Part shown: piece by piece, positions 1 through 8,167 of the stretch
Position numbering within the stretch: the first letter of the stretch is position 1
How the letters are laid out: each line of letters opens with the position of its first letter
DNA from: an uncultured Burkholderiales bacterium
GTDB taxonomy: Bacteria > Pseudomonadota > Gammaproteobacteria > Burkholderiales > Burkholderiaceae_E
Length of the DNA stretch: 26,329 bases
Assembly (NCBI GenBank): GCA_903923345.1
Contig: CAIXXI010000066.1
Location: 1 to 26,329, forward strand
Reading direction: 5' to 3'
Program-made: the position numbers and the translations under genes
Notes under the pieces: model-generated
What the model was told of the DNA's origin: nothing
Seen by the model: only the letters and a program-made list of their open reading frames with translations
The model's database searches: none

Positions 1-1083
1 GGCAATCTGTATCACCTGAATGCCGAAGAAGAGCCCGAGAACGCTGACTACCCCAAGGACCCCAACTTCAGGAAGCGGTTTGGTCCTCGCGGCGTGATCC
101 ACAGCTTCGCAGACGGCCGCATCACCGACACCGGCCCGCTGACCAAGAAGCGCATGGAGACGATCGACGACGAAGTGCTCGTCAAATCGCTGGACTTCAT
201 GCAGCGCGCAGCTTCGGCCAACAAGCCCTTCTTCATGTGGTGGAACTCCACCCGGATGCACATCTTCACGCACCTGAAGAAGGAGTCTGAGGGCAAGACC
301 GGTCTGGGCATCTATGCTGACGGCATGGTCGAGCACGACGGTCACGTCGGTCAGTTGCTGGCCAAGCTCAAGGAACTGGGCCTGGATGAAAACACCATTG
401 TCATGTACTCGACCGACAACGGCGCCGAGACCTTCACCTGGCCCGATGGCGGCACCACCATGTTCCGCGGCGAAAAGAACACCAACTGGGAAGGCGGCTA
501 TCGTGTGCCCACGCTGATCCGCTGGCCCGGCGTCATCAAGCCCGGCACGGTCATCAATGACATCGGCGCCCATGAAGACATGCTGCCCACGCTGGTGGCA
601 GCCGCCGGCAACGCAACCGCCGCGGCCGATCTCAAAAAGGGCATGAAGGTCGGCAACACAAACTACAAGGTTCACATCGACGGCTACGACCTGGGCCCTG
701 CCCTGCGTGGCGAAGGCGCCTGGCCGCGACGCGAGTTTATTTACTGGACTGACGACGGCAGTGTCGCCGCCTTGCGGTATGACAACTGGAAGGTGACCTT
801 CCTGATGCAGGAATCCGAGGGCATGAGTGTCTGGCAAAAGCCCTTTACCCAGCTGCGGGCTCCGCTGCTCACGAACCTGCGCATGGACCCCTTCGAGCGG
901 GCTCAGGCTGAACATGCCATCGGTTACCAGCGCTGGTACCTGGAGCGCATGTACGCCATCGCTCCGGCGGGTGCCTATGTGGGTCAGTGGCTGCAAAGCT
1001 TCAAGGAGTTCCCGCCACGCCAGAAGCCGGGCAGCTTCAATCTGGACCGGGTGATGGAAGCGGTAACGAAGACCAATCAGTAA
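1..1083 (+). CDS. Sulfatase (arylsulfatase family), 3' part
   Basis: The reading frame is open from the first base, so the gene starts outside the window; 360 codons are visible, ending in TAA. The protein would hydrolyse a sulfate ester, but the substrate cannot be told. Visible family hallmarks are an STDNGAE block at visible codons 137-143, whose Asp and Asn are metal ligands in alkaline-phosphatase-superfamily sulfatases, and a following FRGEKNTNWEGGYRVP block that carries the conserved Lys and the typical lead-in to the C-terminal subdomain. The formylglycine motif (C/S-x-P-x-R) that defines an active sulfatase would lie upstream and cannot be checked. A strong terminator follows directly. 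The next gene converges from the other strand. The family assignment is firm; 'arylsulfatase' as opposed to another sulfatase is not. Confidence 0.9.
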   Translation, partial: GNLYHLNAEEEPENADYPKDPNFRKRFGPRGVIHSFADGRITDTGPLTKKRMETIDDEVLVKSLDFMQRAASANKPFFMWWNSTRMHIFTHLKKESEGKTGLGIYADGMVEHDGHVGQLLAKLKELGLDENTIVMYSTDNGAETFTWPDGGTTMFRGEKNTNWEGGYRVPTLIRWPGVIKPGTVINDIGAHEDMLPTLVAAAGNATAAADLKKGMKVGNTNYKVHIDGYDLGPALRGEGAWPRREFIYWTDDGSVAALRYDNWKVTFLMQESEGMSVWQKPFTQLRAPLLTNLRMDPFERAQAEHAIGYQRWYLERMYAIAPAGAYVGQWLQSFKEFPPRQKPGSFNLDRVMEAVTKTNQ

Positions 1084-1104
1084 TCGGTCGGGAAGTCTCA
1101 ACAG

Positions 1105-1133
1105 AAAAGGGCGCCTGTGAAGGCGCCCTTTTT
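1105..1133 (+). terminator. Intrinsic terminator of the sulfatase gene
   Basis: A perfect GGGCGCC/GGCGCCC stem (1109-1115 with 1122-1128) has a six-base loop, is preceded by AAAA and is followed by TTTTT. It lies 21 bases after the sulfatase stop codon. The A-run before the stem also makes it a possible bidirectional terminator for the convergent DUF2950 gene. Confidence 0.88.
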
Positions 1134-1185
1134 ATTGCTGCGTGTGTTGGTGCTCGTGCAGGTACTCGTGTTGCTCAGGCTGTGC

Positions 1186-2109
1186 TCAGGGTTGAACCTG
1201 ACTCCAGCCGGGTGCCGGATCGAAGCGGTTGATGCCGGTCACCCGAGTCGCAGTCTGCGGCCCGAGATCTCGCTCGAAGACCTTGCCATGGTGGTTGACC
1301 ATGAAGCTCATGACGCCTGACTGCCCGTATTGCACCGGCCAGGCAATCAAGGCAAAGCCCTTACTCAGGCGAGCCCCGTCCTTGTAGCTGTGCGCACCAC
1401 CGGCCGCATTGGGTCCTTGGGCGGTGAGAATGCGGTAGTTGTAACCGTGATAGCCGGTACCGGGCTTTTTCGGCACGAAGGCCGTGCCCAGAGGGCTGTC
1501 GGTGCCCAGCACAGGGTCCCAGATCAGACCGTCGCGCTTGCCCGGACTGCTGAGCAGCTTCTGCGCATATTCGGTGACGCCGTCGCCATTGCGGTCGGCA
1601 GAGGCATAGTCCCGTTGCGCATCGATGTAGGCCAGGCTCGCCTTGATGGCCGAGCGTTCGTTCGAGCCGATGCGTTGATTCAGAATGGCTTCACGACCAC
1701 CGGCTGCATCGAAGGCCCACTGACCATTGCCTGACTGCTTCAGCGGAAGAGGCAAGGTCCAGGGCTGATTGCCCACGTGCAATTCGGCTCGCGTGCCATT
1801 GACCTTGACCTCGCGCTTCTGGGCCGCCTTCTCAAGGAACAAGAGGCGATCCTCGGCTGAGGCTTCATCCAGACCCATCAGGCGATAGGCCTGCTCGCCC
1901 ACCACCTTGCGCAGCATCTCGGGATCGGTTGTGGCGATTGACTGGATCAGGGCATCCGTGGCCTGCGTCGGGGTGGCGTAGGAGGTCTGAGCCTGGGCCG
2001 CTGATGCCGTGAATCCGGCCATGACAAGCAGACTTGCAGCGAACGACACGGCTCGGGGCTGAACGCTCGCCGAGCTTTTCGACTTTTCCTGGGTGTTGAT
2101 CATCTTCAT
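1186..2109 (-). CDS. DUF2950 family exported protein
   Basis: This is a 307-residue protein of the DUF2950 family, whose function is unknown. I chose the ATG at 2109 because an AGGAG sits six bases before it; the frame stays open further upstream but only by overlapping the DUF3300 gene. An N-terminal signal sequence, with a hydrophobic run at about residues 22-38, ends in an Ala-x-Ala type site near residue 40, which implies export. A DRNGDGVTE segment (residues 172-180) resembles a calcium-binding EF-hand loop; this is a resemblance only. Late segments rich in Gly and Tyr, such as GTGYHGYNYRIL, are typical of the family. It starts 13 bases after the stop of the DUF3300 gene, so the two are probably cotranscribed. 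The pairing of DUF3300 and DUF2950 genes is common in proteobacteria. Confidence 0.88.
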   Translation of the reverse strand: MKMINTQEKSKSSASVQPRAVSFAASLLVMAGFTASAAQAQTSYATPTQATDALIQSIATTDPEMLRKVVGEQAYRLMGLDEASAEDRLLFLEKAAQKREVKVNGTRAELHVGNQPWTLPLPLKQSGNGQWAFDAAGGREAILNQRIGSNERSAIKASLAYIDAQRDYASADRNGDGVTEYAQKLLSSPGKRDGLIWDPVLGTDSPLGTAFVPKKPGTGYHGYNYRILTAQGPNAAGGAHSYKDGARLSKGFALIAWPVQYGQSGVMSFMVNHHGKVFERDLGPQTATRVTGINRFDPAPGWSQVQP

Positions 2110-2122
2110 GACTCCTGTGTCC

Positions 2123-3526
2123 TCAACGACCACGGCCGCCGTGGCCGCCGCCCATGCCGCCACCGCCGTGGCCACCGCCCATTCCGCCGCCACCCATGCC
2201 GCCACGCCCCCCTGCTGGCGCAGCCTGCGGACGTGCCGCCGGTGCTGCACTGGCCTGACCCATCGATGCACGGCTGGCCTGGCCTCTGGCCGCATCGGCC
2301 CGCGCAGCATCCGGATTGCGAATCCCGCTCATGGCGTTGCCACCGGCAGACCGATCACCGACTGAGCCGGGGAAATCACCGCGACCCCCGGCCGCTGCAG
2401 CGCGATCGCTTGCGCCACCGGCGCGATCAGCCACGGGAGCACGGTCTGCCACGCCACCCGCACGATCGGCGACTGCGCCGCCGGCCCGATTGGCGCCCGC
2501 AGCACCGCCCGCAGCACGACCGGTATCAACACCGCGCGACTGCATGACATCGTTCGCACGAGCACGATCGGCATCACGCCCATCGCCGGCATCCCTGCCC
2601 CGGTAAGCCTGTCGATCAGCCACACCATCACTGCCTCTCGCGCCGAATTGCTCGCGGCTGCGATTGTCTGCATACGGCACGTTGCCGCGTCGTTCCGGGT
2701 TGTGAACGAAGGTGTTGTTGGTGTTGCTGATCTGGCGGTTGATGTTGACGTTGTTGTAGCGATTGACGTTGATGTTGACGTTGCCGTAGCCCCAGTTGAA
2801 TCCGCCCCAGCAGCTGTTGGAGATGCCGACGATCGCGGCGCCCCAGATCATGCCGGCTACGAAAGCGCCTCCAGTGGGCGGGTAGTAGTAGGGCGGCGGC
2901 GGCCAGTAAACCGGCGGATAAGACGGGTAGGCCCAGGTGCCATACACAACGGTGGGCTGATAGACCGGGACATAGATGACATCCGGCTTGGCCGGTTCGA
3001 CCACGATCACCTGCTTGCTCGCCTCAGTCTTGACGGTGACGGTCTGCTGTTCGGTGGATTTCAGGCTGCCTGCCTCCTGAGCCTTGCGGCGCAGGTACTG
3101 AACCCGATCCATCACACGGCCCGGATCAGCCAGGAAGGCATCGCCCAATCGCTGAACATCCGCCGGGTGATCACCCATCATCGACAGCACCTGCGGGAAA
3201 GCCACCAGCGACTGCACTGAAGGCTCCCAAGGCTGGCCCTGTACCTGCTTGACGGCTGCATCGCCCTTCAGATCAGGGCGGGCCTTCGACCAGGCGGCGG
3301 CATCCTTGACATCCAGCGGATAGGTGCTGGCCATCAGGATCTGGGACAGCAGTGCATCCGGATACAGCGCGATCGGCGCCAGCATCTGATCGAGTTCCTC
3401 GTCCTTGAACACAGCGCTTTGAGCGTGCGCGGTCGAGGTCATCAGAAACAGCACTGCCAGCAACAGCGAGAAACCGCGTTCAAGCAGGCCACGGGCGCGG
3501 CGCTGCGAATGGGCAATCGACATCAT
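2123..3526 (-). CDS. DUF3300 family exported protein with low-complexity tail
   Basis: This is a 467-residue protein whose N-terminal half matches the DUF3300 family (LAPIALYPDALLSQILMAST at about residues 50-69, then a PDVIYVPVYQPTVVYG block). The function is unknown. A signal peptide occupies about residues 1-36 and ends AHAQS. Two ATG codons occur in tandem, and an AGAGG seven to eight bases upstream favours the first. After the conserved part come a Pro/Tyr-rich stretch, an Asn-rich stretch (NVNINVNRYNN), an Ala/Asp/Arg/Gly stretch with repeated ADRAGG units, and a Gly/Met/His-rich C-terminus. Such low complexity suggests an envelope or surface role rather than an enzyme. It lies 86 bases downstream of the barrel gene and 13 bases upstream of DUF2950 on the same strand. 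Confidence 0.88.
   Translation of the reverse strand: MMSIAHSQRRARGLLERGFSLLLAVLFLMTSTAHAQSAVFKDEELDQMLAPIALYPDALLSQILMASTYPLDVKDAAAWSKARPDLKGDAAVKQVQGQPWEPSVQSLVAFPQVLSMMGDHPADVQRLGDAFLADPGRVMDRVQYLRRKAQEAGSLKSTEQQTVTVKTEASKQVIVVEPAKPDVIYVPVYQPTVVYGTWAYPSYPPVYWPPPPYYYPPTGGAFVAGMIWGAAIVGISNSCWGGFNWGYGNVNINVNRYNNVNINRQISNTNNTFVHNPERRGNVPYADNRSREQFGARGSDGVADRQAYRGRDAGDGRDADRARANDVMQSRGVDTGRAAGGAAGANRAGGAVADRAGGVADRAPVADRAGGASDRAAAAGGRGDFPGSVGDRSAGGNAMSGIRNPDAARADAARGQASRASMGQASAAPAARPQAAPAGGRGGMGGGGMGGGHGGGGMGGGHGGRGR
2126..2212 (-). repeat. Gly/Met/His-rich tandem coding repeat, C-terminus of DUF3300 protein
   Basis: The last 29 codons of the DUF3300 gene consist almost entirely of GMGGG and GHGGG units. 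The DNA is correspondingly periodic (GGY codons interspersed with ATG and CAC). This looks like a coding low-complexity repeat prone to unit gain or loss; the His residues could bind metal, but nothing in the sequence proves it. Confidence 0.75.
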
Positions 3527-3612
3527 TGAACTGACCTCTGCAAAGAATGGGTGTGAGTTCTACAGGGAGGGTCGTTCCGGCTTGATGACCGTCCGACCCG
3601 ACCCGCCCCGCC

Positions 3613-4548
3613 TCAGAATCGGAATGTGGCGCCGATCGAGGGGCCGCTCAGGCTGAACTTGCGGAAGATTTCGTTGTTGTCGTCCTTCAGGCTCAGGTGG
3701 CGATAAGACAACACGACATCCCCCCAGCTAAAGGTGTAGGCAACGCCCAGCAGGGCCTGCCAGGTGAGCTTCGAGGTGCCCGCGCCGATATCGGCGTAAT
3801 AGGGCATCGACCAGTTGTCGTCGAATCGATAACGCCCCCGCAGGCCGACGATGCCGTCGAAGGGATTGCGCGAGGCTTCGATCGATCCATTGCGGCCCAG
3901 CACCGGGGTGTTGTTCGGCAGCGTTACGGTTGCCGACAGGCTCCAGTCGAAATTGGCTTCCAGTCGGCCGAACCGGGCACCGGCAATCACATCAGCATGC
4001 AAGGCCGGGGTGTGCGAAATCGTGTAGCCACCCACCACGTTCCAGAGCGCCGTCTTGATCTTGGTCGTGGAACCGGTATCGAGCACCGCACCCGAGCCGA
4101 AGTTGGGCAGCAGGTTGCCGCCAACCGAGACGCCGGTCAGCACCGAGCCGGTGCCGGATGCCCGAATACCGATGTAATCGACCATCACCGACCAGGGGCC
4201 GCGGCGCGCCTCGCCGTTGAGCATCAGTGCGAAATTCAGCTTGGTCAGGTACTGATTCGGACCGATTTCGGTGTTGATCAGGCCATCGCCGATGCCCAGA
4301 CCGCCACCGCCACCGCCAATTCCACCGCCACCGCCAATGCCCCCGCCCCCGCCGATACCGCCGGCCGGCAGCGGATACTGGATGTTCGCATTGATCGTCG
4401 GCAGCCAGATATACGGCGTCAGCGAGAAACGCCAGGTGTCAGTTGACCCGCCCCAGGGCGATGCGGCGGCGCTTGATTGCGCCTGAGCCGCCTGCGCGAA
4501 ACCCATTGCGATAAGCCCTGCTGCCAGCGCAGCTCGAATCGTGATCAC
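3613..4548 (-). CDS. Predicted outer-membrane beta-barrel protein
   Basis: This is a 311-residue protein starting at a GTG (4548), chosen because AGGAG lies six bases upstream and a clean signal peptide follows (cleavage probably after AQA at about residue 23). The frame stays open much further upstream but has no signal sequence there and runs into the divergent kinase gene. The mature part shows alternating hydrophobic/polar strands, begins with FSLTPYIWLPTINANIQ and ends in GATFRF; a terminal Phe is the usual BAM recognition signal. A glycine-rich insert at residues 63-87 lies in what should be the first surface or periplasmic loop. I do not recognise a named family and cannot say what it transports. 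It is the first gene of a possible operon with DUF3300 and DUF2950, and it is divergent from the histidine kinase. Confidence 0.82.
   Translation of the reverse strand: MITIRAALAAGLIAMGFAQAAQAQSSAAASPWGGSTDTWRFSLTPYIWLPTINANIQYPLPAGGIGGGGGIGGGGGIGGGGGGLGIGDGLINTEIGPNQYLTKLNFALMLNGEARRGPWSVMVDYIGIRASGTGSVLTGVSVGGNLLPNFGSGAVLDTGSTTKIKTALWNVVGGYTISHTPALHADVIAGARFGRLEANFDWSLSATVTLPNNTPVLGRNGSIEASRNPFDGIVGLRGRYRFDDNWSMPYYADIGAGTSKLTWQALLGVAYTFSWGDVVLSYRHLSLKDDNNEIFRKFSLSGPSIGATFRF
4288..4362 (-). repeat. IGGGGG tandem coding repeat in the barrel protein
   Basis: Three consecutive units of Ile followed by five or six Gly (residues 65-83), with glycine-rich flanks, are encoded by an 18-base DNA period. 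The unit lies inside an otherwise ordinary barrel reading frame. A change of one unit keeps the frame. Confidence 0.8.
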
Positions 4549-4588
4549 TTGAGACTCCTCTTTGTGTGGTTCTCCAACAGGCGGATCG

Positions 4589-4603
4589 TGCCACAGCATG
4601 GCA
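4589..4603. promoter_or_regulatory. Dyad TGCCA-N5-TGGCA between divergent genes
   Basis: A perfect 5-bp inverted repeat with a 5-bp spacer lies in the 160-base divergent region between the barrel gene and the kinase gene, 41 bases before the barrel start. Its position would suit an operator, for example for the adjacent response regulator, but this is inference. Confidence 0.25.
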
Positions 4604-4630
4604 GGATGCGCGGTTTCAGCCTGTTCCGGA

Positions 4631-4646
4631 TTGCCCTTCCGGGCAA
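4631..4646. promoter_or_regulatory. Hairpin TTGCCC-TTCC-GGGCAA in divergent region
   Basis: A perfect six-pair stem with a four-base loop lies 62 bases before the kinase start and 82 bases from the barrel start. No T-run follows on either strand, so it does not look like a terminator. It may be an operator or an RNA leader element. I see no convincing -35/-10 pair for either gene here. Confidence 0.22.
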
Positions 4647-4708
4647 ACGCCCTCACCACTCCGACATCGAAGAGATGATCCTGATTTACCCGCGAACACA
4701 CCTGGCCC

Positions 4709-6640
4709 ATGCCTGAGGTCAGCAGGCCCCGCGCCTGGGCACACCGGTGCGCGCGCGCGCTGCGATGCGTCCTGTTCACCGCTGCCCTGATGGCGAGCTT
4801 GAATGCCCATGCGGTCGAGGCCGGCACGCCCTGGCGAGTGGCCATCCTGATGGCGGCTGACCCTGCGTTGCCGGCCATGCAGCAGCACGATCGGGCCTTG
4901 CGCGCGGCGCTGCAGGCAGCCGCGCCCAACGGTGTCACCTTCTTCACCGATTCGATCGACACCTATCGCTTCGATTACCGGCAGTTCGCAACTCAGTTCA
5001 TCGAGTTGCAGCGCCGTAAATATCAAGGCCAGCAGATCGACCTGATCATCGGTGTGGGCGACCGCGCCATCGAAGCCGTCCGCGACCAGCGTGATGCGGT
5101 CTGGCCAGGCGCTCCGGTGGTACTGGCAGCCCTCGACGAGAAAGCGCTGGAGGGCACCCAGATCCCGAACGACATGGTTGCGGTGCGCTGGTCACTCGAT
5201 ATCGAGGGCACCTTGTCGCTGATTGAATCCCTGCAGCCGGATGCACGGCGCCTGATCGTCGTGGGTGGCAGTACCGATTTCGATCGTGCACTCAGTGAGC
5301 GGGTCGTGAACCGTGCCCGCGCCCGCTGGCAGACCGAATCGTGGAACACGCTGCCCATCAGCGAGCTGCGCGAACGCCTGTCGCGACTGGATACGTCAAC
5401 CGCGGTGTTCTACACCACGATTTCACGCAGCGTGAACGGCGAGTCGATGTTTCCGGGCGTGGTGCTGGCCGAACTGACGGCTGCATCGAAGGCGCCGATC
5501 TATGGGCTGTACGACTCGTACTTCGGTCGGGGGCTGACCGCAGGCAGTGTGATCGACATCGAACGCAGTGGCCGCGAGGCCGCGCAGGCCGCCATTTCCA
5601 TCCTCAGCGGCACGGCCGGCGCACCCAGGACACGCACGCAAGCCTTGACGCGATGCAGCGCCGACTATCGCCAGCTGCGCCAGTTCGAGCTGCCGCTGTC
5701 GGCACTGCCGCCCGACTGTGATCTGCGCAATCCGCCTCGAAACCTGTGGACCGAGTATCGGCAAACCGTGCTGGTGGCCGGCACCGTCTTGCTGCTGCAG
5801 GCCGTCACGATCGGCGCCCTGTTGCTGCAGCGGCGCTGGCGTCGCCGCGCCGAGGCTGATGCAGGTCAGCGTGGCATCGAACTGGCGCGTGCCATGCGCT
5901 TCGCAGCCATGGGCGAACTGACCGCGTCGATCGCGCATGAGATCAACCAGCCATTGGGGGCGATTCTGGCCAACGCCGATGCCGCCGACCTGATGCTGCG
6001 AAACGGCACGGCCAGCACGGAGGCGCTGGCCCAGATCCTCGCCGACATCCAGCGCCAGGACCTGCGCGCCACCGAGGTGATCCGCAGGCTTCGAAACCTG
6101 CTCGAAAAGCATGAGGTGGCTCAGTCGCCCATGGCGCTTCACACCGCGCTGCGCGATGCCCTGTCCCTGATCGAACCGGAGGCGCGTCGCCGGGACATCG
6201 ATCTGGATGTCTCGCTGGAGGCCGCAGATGACCGGATTCTGGGCGATCCGGTGCAATTGCAGCAGGTGGCAGTCAACCTGGTCCTGAACGCGATGGATGC
6301 AATCGATCAGGCCGCGCCGCCCATCAGGCATCTGGGTGTTCGGACCCGCGATCGCGCCGACAGCATCGAGATCGAGATCAGCGACACCGGGGTGGGCATC
6401 GACCCGGCGCAGCGCGACGCGATCTTCGAGTCTTTCTACACGACCAAGCCGCACGGGATGGGACTCGGATTGCCGATCGTGCGCGCCATTGTCGGTGCCC
6501 ATCTCGGATCCGTCCAATTGGCGCCTGCAGACACCGGTGGTACCGTCGCAACGGTGTCCCTCCCCCGTCGCATGAACCAGAATCTCTCGAACGAAGCGTC
6601 CAGACCCGAGGCTGCACGCGTTGACACGACTGCACCATGA
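4709..6640 (+). CDS. Sensor histidine kinase with ABC-binding-protein-like periplasmic domain
   Basis: This is a 643-residue membrane kinase. A signal or anchor segment (residues 17-35) precedes a periplasmic region (about 36-350) resembling the ABC-transporter substrate-binding family PF04392, then a transmembrane helix (about 353-374). The cytoplasmic core follows: H-box SIAHEINQPLGAI with phospho-acceptor His410, N-box with Asn523 and Asn527, G1 box DTGVGI from Asp559, and G2 box GMGLGL near 583-588. The H-box is of the FixL/DctB type. The ATG at 4709 lacks a clear ribosome site, but it gives a complete signal sequence and no better in-frame start is visible. The stop overlaps the regulator start in ATGA, so the two are translationally coupled. 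The ligand is unknown; related domains are thought to sense small organic molecules. Confidence 0.9.
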   Translation: MPEVSRPRAWAHRCARALRCVLFTAALMASLNAHAVEAGTPWRVAILMAADPALPAMQQHDRALRAALQAAAPNGVTFFTDSIDTYRFDYRQFATQFIELQRRKYQGQQIDLIIGVGDRAIEAVRDQRDAVWPGAPVVLAALDEKALEGTQIPNDMVAVRWSLDIEGTLSLIESLQPDARRLIVVGGSTDFDRALSERVVNRARARWQTESWNTLPISELRERLSRLDTSTAVFYTTISRSVNGESMFPGVVLAELTAASKAPIYGLYDSYFGRGLTAGSVIDIERSGREAAQAAISILSGTAGAPRTRTQALTRCSADYRQLRQFELPLSALPPDCDLRNPPRNLWTEYRQTVLVAGTVLLLQAVTIGALLLQRRWRRRAEADAGQRGIELARAMRFAAMGELTASIAHEINQPLGAILANADAADLMLRNGTASTEALAQILADIQRQDLRATEVIRRLRNLLEKHEVAQSPMALHTALRDALSLIEPEARRRDIDLDVSLEAADDRILGDPVQLQQVAVNLVLNAMDAIDQAAPPIRHLGVRTRDRADSIEIEISDTGVGIDPAQRDAIFESFYTTKPHGMGLGLPIVRAIVGAHLGSVQLAPADTGGTVATVSLPRRMNQNLSNEASRPEAARVDTTAP

Positions 6641-7284
6641 CCCCATTCGATCCTGAATCGATCATCCATCTGGTCGACGACGACGAAGCGATTCGCGTCG
6701 CCATCTCGCGCCTGCTCAGTGCTGCCGGGTTCAGTGTGCGCACCTACTCCTGTGCGGGCGAGTTCCTGATCGCATTCGATGAGGCCACGATCAGCGGATG
6801 CCTGATCCTGGACCTGCACCTGCCGGGGCCCGATGGCATGGCACTGTATGAGGCGCTCAGAAAGCGCGGCTTCGACCTGCCCACCTTGTTCCTGACTGGC
6901 CGAGGCGATATCGCCAGCAGCGTGCGGGCATTGAAGGCTGGAGCCAGTGATTTCCTGACCAAGCCGATTCGGGGCGAGGCCCTGATCGAAGCCATTCGAA
7001 ATGCCTTGCTGGCCGACGAAACCAAGCGGGCCCAGCGCGAACTCCGAGCCGAGCTGACCACGCGATTCAAGCTGCTCAACGAACGCGAGCGCAAGGTGCT
7101 CGAGGGCATCCTTCGCGGCATGCTGAACAAGCAGATCGCCTCTGAGCTTGCGCTCAGCGAACGAACCATCAAGTCCGCCAGAGCGTCTGCGATGCACAAG
7201 CTCGACGTCAAGTCATTGCCCGAGCTGGCCCGGCTCGCACAGCAGTCCGGCCTGCTCCCCGGCAGTTCTGCAGCGGTCGGCTAA
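6637..7284 (+). CDS. Response regulator, FixJ/NarL type
   Basis: This 215-residue transcriptional regulator is the partner of the preceding kinase, with which it overlaps by four bases. The receiver domain (about 8-125) has the acidic pocket Asp14-Asp16, phospho-acceptor Asp59 in LILDLHLPGPDG, Thr87 and Lys109. A LuxR-type helix-turn-helix occupies about residues 145-200, with the family hallmark LNEREREVL-like start and NKQIASELALSERTIK. The recognition-helix end reads SARASAMHKL instead of the usual H-R-x-x-I/V-M-x-K-M of FixJ relatives, so its DNA target may differ. It ends 10 bases before pilD, so pilD and the genes after it may share its transcript. Confidence 0.92.
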   Translation: MTPFDPESIIHLVDDDEAIRVAISRLLSAAGFSVRTYSCAGEFLIAFDEATISGCLILDLHLPGPDGMALYEALRKRGFDLPTLFLTGRGDIASSVRALKAGASDFLTKPIRGEALIEAIRNALLADETKRAQRELRAELTTRFKLLNERERKVLEGILRGMLNKQIASELALSERTIKSARASAMHKLDVKSLPELARLAQQSGLLPGSSAAVG

Positions 7285-7294
7285 CATCGCACCC

Positions 7295-8161
7295 ATGCCC
7301 GAGTCCCCCATCCTGGCGCTGTCCCGGCTTGATCCGGTTGTGCTGCTCAGCCTTGCCGGCCTGTTCGGCCTGTTCATCGGCAGCTTTCTCAATGTGGTGA
7401 TCCATCGTCTGCCCAAAATGATGGAAGCCGACTGGCAGGCTCAGGCGGCCGAACTGCGCGGTGAACCCGCCCCGGCGCGTGAACCCTTCAACCTGATGCA
7501 CCCTCGATCGCGCTGCCCGCATTGCGGCACGCCGATCTCGGCCTGGCACAACATCCCGGTGATTTCGTGGCTGCTGCTGCGTGGCCGATGCGCGCACTGC
7601 TCGGCACCGATCTCGGTGCGCTACCCGCTGGTCGAACTCATCACCGGCCTGCTGGCACTGGCCGCAATGGCCCGATTCGGTGCGACTGCGGCCGGCCTGG
7701 GCGCGCTGATCGTGACCTTCACGCTGATTGCCCTGACCTGCATCGACCTGGACACGATGCTGCTGCCCGACGACCTCACCTTGCCCCTGCTGTGGCTGGG
7801 TCTGCTGTTCAACCTGTGGGGCGTGTTCGTGCCGATCGATCAGGCCGTGGTCGGCGCCATGCTGGGCTACGGTTGCCTGTGGTCCATCTACTGGATCTTC
7901 AAGCTGGTGACCGGCAAGGAAGGCATGGGCTACGGCGATTTCAAGCTGCTGGCAGCACTGGGCGCCTGGTTCGGATGGCAGGCCCTGCCCTCGATCATCC
8001 TGCTGGCCGCCGGCGTGGGTGCGGTGGTGGGCATCGGCCTGATGGTCTTTCGTCGCCATCGCAGCGATGTGCCGATTCCCTTCGGCCCCTACCTGGCCGG
8101 AGCCGGACTCCTCGCCCTGTATTTTGCAGAACCGATCAGCGCGCTGTTTCAGCCGGGTTGA
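7295..8161 (+). CDS. pilD: Type IV prepilin peptidase / N-methyltransferase
   Basis: This 288-residue integral membrane enzyme cleaves the leader of type IV prepilins and type II secretion pseudopilins and methylates the new N-terminus. It has the Gly-Ser-Phe-Leu-Asn-Val N-terminal motif of the family, a cytoplasmic domain with two Cys pairs (Cys74/77 and Cys99/102, CPHC and CAHC), and the aspartyl protease residues in IDLDTMLLPDD (Asp151/153) and GYGDFKLL (Asp215). Several hydrophobic helices follow residue 107. The ATG at 7295 gives the typical N-terminus; the frame is open upstream but only inside the regulator gene. It is six bases from coaE. pilB and pilC, often immediately upstream in related bacteria, are absent here. 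Confidence 0.96.
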   Translation: MPESPILALSRLDPVVLLSLAGLFGLFIGSFLNVVIHRLPKMMEADWQAQAAELRGEPAPAREPFNLMHPRSRCPHCGTPISAWHNIPVISWLLLRGRCAHCSAPISVRYPLVELITGLLALAAMARFGATAAGLGALIVTFTLIALTCIDLDTMLLPDDLTLPLLWLGLLFNLWGVFVPIDQAVVGAMLGYGCLWSIYWIFKLVTGKEGMGYGDFKLLAALGAWFGWQALPSIILLAAGVGAVVGIGLMVFRRHRSDVPIPFGPYLAGAGLLALYFAEPISALFQPG

Positions 8162-8167
8162 CCCGTC

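Noticed and set aside
2126..2212. CRISPR-like periodic DNA in the Gly-rich tail
   Set aside because: The period is only 15-18 bases, stays in frame and has no spacers. It is a coding repeat.
2648..3220. 190-codon frame with Val/Asp alternation opposite DUF3300
   Set aside because: The VDVDVDV run is the mirror of the Asn-rich coding stretch in DUF3300. It is not a gene.
4576..4605. TGGCAC on the minus strand as a sigma-54 -24 element
   Set aside because: No GC dinucleotide lies at the required distance for the -12 element.
4549..4962. Extension of the barrel gene upstream to 4962
   Set aside because: It would overlap the divergent kinase gene, lacks a signal sequence at that N-terminus, and the GTG at 4548 has a good ribosome site and signal peptide.
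5423..6646. 407-codon open frame antisense to the histidine kinase
   Set aside because: The kinase has all its motifs. The antisense product is rich in Gln, Arg and His with no family pattern.
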